NCBI GenBank assembly: GCA_003156235.1
Contig: PMGP01000259.1
Span: 1 to 5,212 of the forward strand
DNA: 5,212 bases
Direction: 5' to 3'
From: Acidobacteriaceae bacterium
GTDB taxonomy: Bacteria; Acidobacteriota; Terriglobia; Terriglobales; Acidobacteriaceae
The notes beneath the pieces are model-generated. The model did not search any database and was not told the DNA's origin. It saw nothing but the letters and a program-made list of their open reading frames with translations. Shown here one piece after another: positions 1 through 4,968 of this stretch. Numbering within the stretch: position 1 is the first letter of the stretch; every line of letters starts with the position of its first letter. Position numbers and translations under genes: made by a program.

Positions 1-720
1 GCGGCGCGCCAGCACTTCGACTACACCAGCCGCGAGCAGGTGGTCGAGCTGGCATCCTGGTTCCGGTCGAACGCGCTCACGCCCTGGTCGATGCACGCGC
101 CGATCTACGCCGGCCGGGATATGGGCCGCTCCGGCTTGCCTGCACTCAACCTGCTGCACACGGAGAAAAGCCGCCGCATCGAGGCCATGGACGAGATCAA
201 GAGGGCCCTGGAAACCGCCGAGCAGATCCCCTTTCGCAGCCTGGTCGTTCATCTGGGCGATAAGGACGATGAGTGGTCGCCGCGCACCGTCGAGTACGCT
301 TTTACGGCTCTCGAACACCTGGGCGCATTTGCGCGTCCGCTGGGCGTGCGTCCGCTGGTGGAGAATCTGCCCAGCGAGCCAACCACTCCCGAGCATCTGG
401 TTGAGATTCTGGAGACCGGCCACCTGAACCAAATTGGCGTCTGCCTCGACCTTGGCCACGCTCACATGACGGTCGGAGTGCCCGCGGCCATCGCCATTCT
501 GGGCGGGCGTATCGTTCAGGTTCACGCGCACGACAACCACGGCATGAAGGATGAGCATCTGTGGCCGGGCGACGGCACCATCGACTGGCCGACCACGGCC
601 GCATCCCTCAACGCGCTTGCCGCGCCGCCAGCCATTGTGCTGGAACTCAGCTCCAAACTCCTCGATGAGCCGGCAGATCTTCCGGAGCGAATTCGACGTG
701 CGTTCGAACTGGTTGACTGA
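1..720 (+). CDS. Sugar phosphate isomerase/epimerase-like TIM-barrel protein (5' end missing)
   Basis: The reading frame is open from the first base, so the true start lies outside the window; 239 codons plus TGA are visible. It looks like the xylose isomerase-like / AP endonuclease 2 TIM-barrel superfamily. Counting from the first visible codon, these segments match the family: MHAPIYAG (31-38), VVHLGD (82-87), the strand with Glu121 in VENLP, CLDLGHAH (148-155), VHAHDN (174-179) followed by PGDGTIDW (189-196), and LELSS (214-218). Glu121, Asp150, His175 and Glu215 are the probable divalent metal ligands by analogy with IolI-type enzymes. Known members isomerise or epimerise sugars or inositol derivatives; the substrate cannot be read from the sequence. 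The gene converges on the minus-strand genes and is not part of the hyp operon. Family call is firm, exact reaction unknown. Confidence 0.85.
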   Translation, partial: AARQHFDYTSREQVVELASWFRSNALTPWSMHAPIYAGRDMGRSGLPALNLLHTEKSRRIEAMDEIKRALETAEQIPFRSLVVHLGDKDDEWSPRTVEYAFTALEHLGAFARPLGVRPLVENLPSEPTTPEHLVEILETGHLNQIGVCLDLGHAHMTVGVPAAIAILGGRIVQVHAHDNHGMKDEHLWPGDGTIDWPTTAASLNALAAPPAIVLELSSKLLDEPADLPERIRRAFELVD

Positions 721-780
721 GCAAGCAAAGGGTCCGCGCCTGCCGGTTGCCTTATCCTTGCAACTTTTCGGTCATCCAGC

Positions 781-814
781 GTTTCAGGGCCTCGGTTTCG
801 AGACCCTGTAAAAC
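781..814. terminator. Hairpin between convergent genes, candidate terminator
   Basis: CAGGG (785-789) pairs with CCCTG (804-808) and CTCG (791-794) with CGAG (799-802), separated by one C/A mismatch, around a GTTT loop. GTTT (781-784) can pair with AAAC (811-814) across a 2-nt bulge. It lies 60 bases after the isomerase-like gene and 25 bases after the DUF3309-like gene on the other strand, a natural place for a shared terminator. Neither side has a clear T-tract, so intrinsic termination is uncertain. Confidence 0.4.
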
Positions 815-838
815 GCCAGCCTTGCAATGCGCCGCGCT

Positions 839-1000
839 CTAGTGGAAAAACCCCAGCAGGTAGAGCACCAGCAAGATCACCAGAATGGTGCCGATTCCGA
901 TGCCTCCGCCTCCGGCATAACCCCACCGGCTGTAGCCGTAGTATCCTCCGCCGCCGCCGAAGATCAGCACCAGCACAACAACCAGAATAATCAGTCCCAT
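839..1000 (-). CDS. Small DUF3309-like membrane protein, 53 aa
   Basis: This is a 53-residue minus-strand frame with an ATG start (1000-998), a TAG stop (841-839) and a good ribosome binding site, AGGAG, 7 nt before the ATG. The layout is a hydrophobic N-terminal segment (about residues 3-14), a Gly/Tyr-rich middle with YSRWGYAGGGG (23-33), and a second hydrophobic segment (about 36-52). Two short hydrophobic stretches flanking a Tyr/Trp/Gly-rich turn are typical of the DUF3309 family of tiny bacterial membrane proteins, whose function is unknown. It likely sits in the inner membrane. It is separated from hypE by 341 bases of repeat-rich DNA and is probably its own transcription unit. It is too short for usual ORF cut-offs and easily missed. 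The family assignment is from memory of the pattern. Confidence 0.75.
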   Translation of the reverse strand: MGLIILVVVLVLIFGGGGGYYGYSRWGYAGGGGIGIGTILVILLVLYLLGFFH

Positions 1001-1007
1001 CTCACAT

Positions 1008-1012
1008 CTCCT
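1008..1012 (-). promoter_or_regulatory. Ribosome binding site of the DUF3309-like gene
   Basis: AGGAG read on the minus strand, 7 nt before the ATG at 1000, inside an A-rich stretch. It fixes the start of the 53-aa protein and is the main support that this tiny frame is translated. Confidence 0.75.
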
Positions 1013-1167
1013 TTTTTACTGCATCTGGAGTCTTTCATTTGGCAATTAAAGACGCTGAGCAATTGGGTACACTTTCGGCCGCAGAAGCGCCGACGGATGG
1101 TGATATCCCATTCGAGTGATTTCTGTTCTAGTAGTGTCCTGAGTCAGAAATACGCAGCACAAAAATT

Positions 1168-1183
1168 GCTGTCATCCTGAGCG
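1168..1183. repeat. Dispersed repeat core, copy 1
   Basis: GCTGTCATCCTGAGCG here is identical over 16 bases to 4266-4281. It is followed directly by a GGGGCCCC palindrome (1187-1194). The motif belongs to a REP-like intergenic repeat class that I recall as common in Acidobacteriota. Both copies in this window lie in spacers, none inside a gene. Confidence 0.65.
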
Positions 1184-1221
1184 AACGGGGCCCCAGGCGT
1201 ACTCTTCAGCCTTTCCGGGGT

Positions 1222-1249
1222 CCCCACGAACAGGTCTTCGTTCGTGGGG
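1222..1249. repeat. Perfect 10-bp inverted repeat (hairpin)
   Basis: CCCCACGAAC (1222-1231) pairs perfectly with GTTCGTGGGG (1240-1249) around an 8-nt loop. It lies about 90 bases beyond the hypE stop codon in the direction of hyp transcription. It could end or protect the hyp transcript, but no T-tract follows on the minus strand. It is more likely part of the repeat patchwork in this spacer. Confidence 0.55.
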
Positions 1250-1280
1250 TGGAGGTTGGGGGTGGTGAGTCGAAAGCCTG

Positions 1281-1303
1281 CCCTGAGCGTAGTCGAATGG
1301 GGA
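1281..1303. repeat. Dispersed repeat fragment (CCCTGAGCG...AGTCGAA type)
   Basis: CCCTGAGCGTAGTCGAATGG resembles a widespread intergenic repeat, roughly CCCTGAGC...GTCGAAGGG. Its AGTCGAA (1291-1297) recurs at 4311-4317 in the tail of the other repeat copy. It appears to close the repeat patchwork that begins at 1168. Confidence 0.5.
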
Positions 1304-1341
1304 TCTGTGGTTGTTCTTCAATGAACTTATGACTCACCACA

Positions 1342-2409
1342 CTAGCAAATCCGCGGCAACTGCTCGCCAATCTGAATCGGGATGACGCGGTTTGCGCCCA
1401 TCGCGGTGCGGGCGACCAGCATCCGCTTGTGCTTGGCGGTGACCGTGCCGATGCGGGCGGCGTCCTTGCCCAGCGGATGGGCGCGTAAAATCGCCAGAAT
1501 CTCATCCACCGCCTCGGGCGCCACAAAAAACACCGCCTTGCCCTCGTTGGCCACGTAGATCGGATCGAGGCCCAGCAGCTCGCAGGCTGACTGCACTTCG
1601 GGGCGCACCGGCAGGCTGGGCTCGTCGATCTCCACGCCGACGCCGGAGGCTGCTGCAATTTCATTCAGCGTGGAAGCGAGCCCGCCGCGCGTGGGGTCGC
1701 GCATGGCGTGAATGGCCGCGCCCGCCGCAGCCAGCACCTCGGCAATCATCCCGTTCAGCGCCGCGCAATCGGAGCGAATCTGACTCTCGAACTCCAATCC
1801 CTCGCGCACGCTCATAATCGCCATGCCGTGGTCGCCGATGGTTCCGGAGACGAGAATCGCGTCGCCCGGCTGCGCGCGATGCGGGCCGACCGTGATTCCG
1901 GGCCGCAGCAGGCCGATTCCCGCCGTGTTGATGTAGCAGCCGTCGCCGTGCCCGCGCTCCACAACCTTGGTGTCGCCGGTGACAATCTTCACGCCCGCCG
2001 TGGCCGCTGCCTTCGCCATGGCCTCGACAATCGCCGCCAACTGCGCCAGCGCAAATCCCTCTTCCAGAATGAAGCTGGCGCTCAAAAATTTTGGTTCCGC
2101 GCCGGAGACAGCCAGATCGTTCACCGTGCCGTTGACCGCCAGCTCGCCGATGGAGCCGCCGGGGAAAAACAACGGCTGCACGACATACGAATCGGTGCTC
2201 ATGGCGAGGTGGCCGCCGCCAAGTTCAAGCACCGCCGCGTCGCCCAGATTTTCCAGCTCCGGATTGCGGAAGGCGGGCAGAAACAGGTGCTCCACCAGTT
2301 CGTTGCCCAGCTTGCCGCCCCCGCCGTGGCCCATCACGATGGTGGGATAATCGGCCAGCGGCAGCGGACAGGACCAGTTCGCAAAATCCGGTGCGGCGGT
2401 GTAAGACAT
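1342..2409 (-). CDS. hypE: HypE, carbamoyl dehydratase for [NiFe]-hydrogenase cyanide ligands
   Basis: HypE accepts a carbamoyl group from HypF on its C-terminal cysteine and dehydrates it with ATP to a thiocyanate, the source of the CN ligands of the active-site iron. The protein is 355 aa, close to the family norm, and complete. It shows the N-terminal MGHGGGGKLGNEL (26-38), the PurM/AIR synthase-like ATP-site segments LGDAAV (55-60), STDSYVV (71-77), NGTVNDLAVSGA (93-104) and TGDTKVV (144-150), the MRDPTRGGLAST stretch (236-247), and the essential terminal PRIC with Cys355. I chose the ATG at 2409, not the in-frame ATG at 2427, because AGAGGAG lies just upstream of 2409 and nothing similar precedes 2427. 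It is the last hyp gene and follows the AT-rich unknown gene after a 90-base AT-rich gap. Confidence 0.96.
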   Translation of the reverse strand: MSYTAAPDFANWSCPLPLADYPTIVMGHGGGGKLGNELVEHLFLPAFRNPELENLGDAAVLELGGGHLAMSTDSYVVQPLFFPGGSIGELAVNGTVNDLAVSGAEPKFLSASFILEEGFALAQLAAIVEAMAKAAATAGVKIVTGDTKVVERGHGDGCYINTAGIGLLRPGITVGPHRAQPGDAILVSGTIGDHGMAIMSVREGLEFESQIRSDCAALNGMIAEVLAAAGAAIHAMRDPTRGGLASTLNEIAAASGVGVEIDEPSLPVRPEVQSACELLGLDPIYVANEGKAVFFVAPEAVDEILAILRAHPLGKDAARIGTVTAKHKRMLVARTAMGANRVIPIQIGEQLPRIC

Positions 2410-2413
2410 TTTG

Positions 2414-2420
2414 CTCCTCT
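2414..2420 (-). promoter_or_regulatory. Ribosome binding site of hypE
   Basis: AGAGGAG on the minus strand, 4 nt before the ATG at 2409. It decides the start in favour of MSYTAAP over an 18-base longer N-terminus. Confidence 0.75.
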
Positions 2421-2447
2421 TATACATTTGACAACTGTTTCGTGCAA
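2419..2447 (-). promoter_or_regulatory. Weak promoter-like pair before hypE
   Basis: On the minus strand TTGCAC (2447-2442) is followed after 17 bases by TATAAG (2424-2419). The spacing is ideal and the -10 matches five of six bases, but the -35 is poor. The predicted start, near 2412, would leave a leader of about 3 nt and cut off the ribosome binding site. The AT-rich surroundings make chance matches likely. Confidence 0.2.
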
Positions 2448-2499
2448 AAACAAAGATTAATACTTCTGATCATTAACATTTTCTTGAACTTTAATCTGG

Positions 2500-3084
2500 T
2501 CATTGTGAGCTGTCAGTCTTTTGTTCTATTTGCTTATTTGGACCGTACACAATTCTCAATAGATCACCTTTCTTCCCAGAAGCAAAGTCTGCTGAGTAAA
2601 TCCAGTACTCCAATCCAAAATCATCCTTGTACACGTCACAAGTAACATTGATCTCGGATACGCCACCGTAACTATGTATGAACGCTGGAGAAAATTTCGC
2701 GCCTAGCATCGAAACTCTGCGCTTCGGTGATACATCAATACTGGCTAAACGTTTAGGGTCGGAACAAGTTGTTGTAGGGTCCGGGCAAGCGTATAACGGA
2801 ACGATTCGCCAGTCGCTCAATTGCAGTCCCTCGCCGGAACCCATGATGCGAACGACTGTTTCATGATCGGAGATATAAGGAAGTAGCGGAGCCATATATT
2901 TGGCGTAGAACATGAATCCATTTAGCTCGTTCGGATACGGATTGGGAGACGCTGCAAGTAAAACGCTTGCGTAGGCAACAACTGGAAAAATCAATAAGAA
3001 TAAAATCTTCTCTGGGATTTTTACTGCACGGTGAAAGCCGTAATTCTTCAAATCAAAAAATCTACTCCAACTTTGTTTACCCAT
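2500..3084 (-). CDS. Hypothetical membrane-anchored protein inserted between hypD and hypE
   Basis: This is a 194-aa protein that I do not recognise. A basic N-terminal tail (residues 1-26) precedes one strong hydrophobic segment (about 27-46, ILFLLIFPVV...). The rest is soluble, so a signal anchor with the bulk outside the cytoplasm is likely; with a cut after the AAS at 44-46 it could instead be a lipid-free secreted protein. The outer part has three cysteines (100, 107, 149), the first two in ACPDPTTTC, and could form a disulfide. The start ATG overlaps the hypD stop by 8 nt, preceded by a weak GGGGG purine run, so translation may be coupled to hypD. Base composition differs from its neighbours: 25 of 60 G+C at 2581-2640 against 40 of 60 in hypE at 1981-2040. 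It is not a known hyp gene and looks acquired. A role in hydrogenase maturation is only a guess from position. Confidence 0.7.
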   Translation of the reverse strand: MGKQSWSRFFDLKNYGFHRAVKIPEKILFLLIFPVVAYASVLLAASPNPYPNELNGFMFYAKYMAPLLPYISDHETVVRIMGSGEGLQLSDWRIVPLYACPDPTTTCSDPKRLASIDVSPKRRVSMLGAKFSPAFIHSYGGVSEINVTCDVYKDDFGLEYWIYSADFASGKKGDLLRIVYGPNKQIEQKTDSSQ

Positions 3085-4219
3085 TTTTTGCCCCCGTCAA
3101 GCCGCTTCCGGCGCCGGCCAACTCCTCCACCGACAAAAACCGCCCGTAGTTGTAATAGGCCGCGCAAGCGCCTTCGCTCGAAACCATCGTCGCGCCGAGC
3201 GGATGGCGCGGCGTGCACTGCTTGCCAAAGGCGGAGCACTCAGCGGGCTTGATGGCCCCGCGCAGCACGTCTCCGGCACGGCACAGCGGCGACTCGGCAG
3301 TATGAATCCCCGCAATCTGAAACCGCTCCTCAGCATCAAACTCGCGATAAGCCTCGCTGAGCCGCCAGCCACTCTTCGGAATCACGCCAATCCCCCGCCA
3401 AGCCCGGTCGGTGACCTCGAAGACCTCGGCCAGCAGCTTCTGCGCGCCTTGGTTGCCCTCAAACTTGACGACGCGCTCGTAGGCGTTTTCAACCTCGTAG
3501 CGGCCAGCCTCAAGCTGAATCACGCAGCGGCGAATCCCGTCCAGCAGGTCGAGCGGCTCAAAGCCGGTGACCACCATCGGCACCTTGTATTTTTCGGCCA
3601 GTGGCGGATACTCCCAGTAGCCCATCACGCTACAAACATGCCCGGCCAGCAGAAAGCCGTCAATCCTGCGGTCAGGCGCGCTCAGAATCGCCTCAATCGC
3701 CGGCGGCACCAGAACATGGGAGACGAGCAGCGAAAAATTCTTCAACCCACGCCGCTTGGCGACGTGCACGCTCATGGCGTTGGCCGGGGCCGTGGTCTCA
3801 AAGCCCACGCCGAAGAAAACCACCTGCTTGTCAGGATTTTTGACGGCCAGCTCGACCGCATCCAGCGGCGAATACACCACGCGCACATCGCCGCCCGCGC
3901 CCTTCACTTGAAATAAATCGCCCTCAGTCCCCGGCACGCGCAACATATCTCCAAAAGAACAGAAGATCACTCCCGGCTGGGCGGCGATGGCCAGCGCCTT
4001 GTCGATCAGCTCCAGCGGGGTCACGCAGACCGGGCAGCCAGGCCCATGAATCATCTCGATCCCGGCGGGCAGCATCTGGTCTATTCCATTTTTTATGATC
4101 GAGTGCGTCTGCCCGCCGCAGACCTCCATGATCTTCCACGGCCGCGTGGCGACAGCGTGAATCTCCAGCGCCATCCTCTGCGCGATCTCGCCATTGCGGA
4201 ACTCGGTCAAGTACTTCAT
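3077..4219 (-). CDS. hypD: HypD, iron-sulfur scaffold protein for Fe(CN)2CO assembly
   Basis: HypD carries a [4Fe-4S] cluster and, with HypC, holds the iron while CN and CO ligands are attached before transfer to the hydrogenase large subunit. At 380 aa it is close to the usual length. The family signatures are present: MEVCGGQTHSI (31-41) with Cys34, HGPGCPVCVTP (58-68) with Cys62 and Cys65, GFETTAP (139-145), GHVCSVMG (193-200), and the C-terminal cluster-binding region with Cys313, Cys328, Cys335 and Cys352 (the last in EGACAAYYNYGR). No key residue is missing. The start at 4219 gives the standard MKYLTEFR N-terminus, but the nearest Shine-Dalgarno-like AGGAG lies 12 nt away, which is long. 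It is separated from hypC by a 189-base spacer with two hairpins, and overlaps the next gene by 8 nt. Confidence 0.97.
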   Translation of the reverse strand: MKYLTEFRNGEIAQRMALEIHAVATRPWKIMEVCGGQTHSIIKNGIDQMLPAGIEMIHGPGCPVCVTPLELIDKALAIAAQPGVIFCSFGDMLRVPGTEGDLFQVKGAGGDVRVVYSPLDAVELAVKNPDKQVVFFGVGFETTAPANAMSVHVAKRRGLKNFSLLVSHVLVPPAIEAILSAPDRRIDGFLLAGHVCSVMGYWEYPPLAEKYKVPMVVTGFEPLDLLDGIRRCVIQLEAGRYEVENAYERVVKFEGNQGAQKLLAEVFEVTDRAWRGIGVIPKSGWRLSEAYREFDAEERFQIAGIHTAESPLCRAGDVLRGAIKPAECSAFGKQCTPRHPLGATMVSSEGACAAYYNYGRFLSVEELAGAGSGLTGAKNG

Positions 4220-4242
4220 TCGCTGGAACTGCTCCTGGTCAT
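4216..4242 (-). CDS. Possible 8-codon leader ORF overlapping the hypD start
   Basis: An ATG at 4242 opens the peptide MTRSSSSE, whose TGA stop overlaps the hypD ATG in an ATGA arrangement. A purine run (GAGAGAGAAG) precedes it. The arrangement would allow translational coupling into hypD, whose own AGGAG lies inside the leader and is spaced poorly. So short a frame can easily arise by chance. Confidence 0.25.
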   Translation of the reverse strand: MTRSSSSE

Positions 4243-4265
4243 GCTTCTCTCTCTATCCCAATTGA

Positions 4266-4326
4266 GCTGTCATCCTGAGCGGAGTTTGGCGCGTTCTTTG
4301 CGCCTAACGCAGTCGAAGGACCTGCG
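4266..4326. repeat. REP-like palindromic repeat, copy 2, in the hypC-hypD spacer
   Basis: It begins with the 16-base core shared with 1168-1183 and ends with AGTCGAAGGACCTGCG. The centre is a hairpin: GTTTGGCGC (4284-4292) against GCGCCTAAC (4300-4308) with one T/T mismatch, and a GTTCTTT loop. It should be transcribed with the operon and may shape the relative amounts of hypC and hypD message. Confidence 0.65.
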
Positions 4327-4361
4327 TTTCCGGGGCTAAACAGGTCAGAAAAGTTCCGTGC

Positions 4362-4396
4362 CCCATCCTTTTCGTGTTCTTTACGAAAAGGGTGGG
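4362..4396. repeat. 14-bp hairpin just downstream of hypC
   Basis: CCCATCCTTTTCGT (4362-4375) pairs with ACGAAAAGGGTGGG (4383-4396) with one mismatch (T4366/G4392), around the loop GTTCTTT. On the minus strand it starts 12 nt after the hypC stop codon. It could be a partial terminator or a 3'-end stabiliser of hypC mRNA. No clean U-run follows directly, so full termination before hypD is doubtful. Confidence 0.6.
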
Positions 4397-4408
4397 AAAC
4401 CACAAACC

Positions 4409-4744
4409 TCAATCAGTAGCCTTTTGGGAAACCACCGAACAGCTTCCATCCGGACAAGCCGACTGCGGCGACGCGGCGGCCCTCGCAAGTGCCTCTTCCT
4501 CGCTAGCCAACTCCTCGTCCAGCATACCCATCGCGCGGAAGTCCTCCAGCGTCTGAAGAGCCGTCTCCTCGTCGATCTTGGAGAGCGCAAAGCCAACGTG
4601 GACAATGGTATAGTCGCCCACCTGGACCTCCGGCACATAGTCCAGGCAGACCCGCTTGACGATGCCGCCAAAGTTCACCCGCCCAATGCGGAGATCGCCC
4701 TCGGTAAGAATTTCTTCCACTTTTCCCGGAATCGCTAGACACAT
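4409..4744 (-). CDS. hypC: HypC, hydrogenase maturation chaperone with C-terminal extension
   Basis: HypC is the small OB-fold-like chaperone that binds HypD and brings the Fe(CN)2CO unit to the hydrogenase large-subunit precursor. The N-terminus MCLAIPGKV carries the essential Cys2 and fixes the start. GRVNFGG (21-27), VCLDYVPEVQVGDYTIVHVGFAL (in 32-54) and the DEETALQTL helix start (58-66) are typical. The core ends near residue 75, where many family members stop (about 75-90 aa). This one runs to 111 aa with an acidic/alanine-rich helix-like stretch (76-92) and a tail containing CPDGSC (Cys97, Cys102). AGAGGAA lies just upstream of the ATG. A CRP/FNR-type site and a -10-like hexamer precede it, so it probably has its own promoter in addition to readthrough from hypB. 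Confidence 0.95.
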   Translation of the reverse strand: MCLAIPGKVEEILTEGDLRIGRVNFGGIVKRVCLDYVPEVQVGDYTIVHVGFALSKIDEETALQTLEDFRAMGMLDEELASEEEALARAAASPQSACPDGSCSVVSQKATD

Positions 4745-4753
4745 GGTTCCTCT

Positions 4754-4759
4754 ATTATG
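4754..4759 (-). promoter_or_regulatory. Candidate -10 hexamer upstream of hypC
   Basis: CATAAT on the minus strand, five of six matches to TATAAT. Placing it at -12 to -7 puts the start near 4747 and the palindrome centre (4788.5) at -41.5. No -35 is needed at a class II activated promoter. Against it: that start leaves only about 3 nt before the ATG and loses the AGAGGA ribosome binding site. Confidence 0.4.
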
Positions 4760-4781
4760 CCGGGTCTGGGGTGCGTTTGGA

Positions 4782-4795
4782 GTGATTTAAATCAC
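4782..4795. promoter_or_regulatory. CRP/FNR-family operator (perfect palindrome)
   Basis: GTGATTTAAATCAC is a perfect 14-bp inverted repeat. With one flanking base on each side, AGTGATTTAAATCACA fits the CRP-type TGTGA-N6-TCACA in all but one half-site base. The inner TGAT-N4-ATCA also fits the FNR core TTGAT-N4-ATCAA except for the outermost pair. A CRP- or FNR-like regulator is therefore a likely binder, meaning control by oxygen, redox state or a cyclic nucleotide. It lies 38 bases upstream of the hypC ATG. Confidence 0.65.
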
Positions 4796-4932
4796 ATATA
4801 TTTCCGCAGGGCTGAAGAGCTAAGAAAAGCTTAAAAATTAATATTCTTGCCATACTGCTCAATATTGCTCAGATTGGGTTTGGTAGAGTCATTACGCTCA
4901 AAACACGGGCAATTTTTAGCGGCTCCCCCTTG

Positions 4933-4968
4933 GATTCCCCAGTCTTTGCCTCCAAAGGCTGGGGAATC
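4933..4968. terminator. Long hairpin overlapping the hypB stop codon
   Basis: GATTCCCCAG (4933-4942) pairs perfectly with CTGGGGAATC (4959-4968). After one mismatch (4943/4958), CTTTG (4944-4948) pairs with CAAAG (4953-4957) around a 4-nt loop. The near-continuous 16-bp stem starts within the hypB TGA (4967-4969). It could end or attenuate transcription from hypB into hypC, but no U-tract follows on the minus strand. An mRNA-stabilising structure or a dispersed repeat are the alternatives. Confidence 0.5.

Larger units (their letters stand above)
1001..1341. other. Non-coding spacer with repeat fragments
   Basis: These 341 bases separate the DUF3309-like gene from the end of hypE. I see no convincing gene. 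The right half (about 1168-1303) is a patchwork of dispersed-repeat pieces and a perfect hairpin, listed separately. The left half (about 1013-1165) holds no recognisable structure beyond the ribosome binding site region of the DUF3309-like gene. No clear sigma70 promoter for that gene could be picked out. Confidence 0.6.

Noticed and set aside
752..838. 28-codon open stretch in frame after the DUF3309-like stop, ending LKRWMTEKLQG
   Set aside because: It has no start codon with a ribosome binding site, is largely made of the intergenic hairpin sequence, and a stretch this long without stops is common by chance.
522..926. Minus-strand frame covering the end of the isomerase-like gene and part of the DUF3309-like gene
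   Set aside because: It conflicts with both better-supported genes and its Arg/Ser-rich translation has no recognisable pattern.
1206..1664. Minus-strand frame over the hypE 3' end and the repeat spacer
   Set aside because: It is out of frame with hypE, and its C-terminal part is translated from the repeat (the RLRSGQAFDS string is a familiar spurious product of such repeats).
1708..2460. Long plus-strand frame of 250 codons opposite hypE
   Set aside because: It lies antisense to a certain gene. Its translation is rich in Arg, His, Gln and Ala with no domain, as expected for a shadow of GC-rich coding DNA.
3203..3916. Plus-strand frame of 237 codons opposite hypD
   Set aside because: It mirrors hypD codons, has low-complexity composition, no motif and no good ribosome binding site.
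4835..4860. Possible sigma54 site (TGGCAAG on the minus strand)
   Set aside because: The GG half is present but there is no GC at the required -12 position, so the match fails at the key bases.
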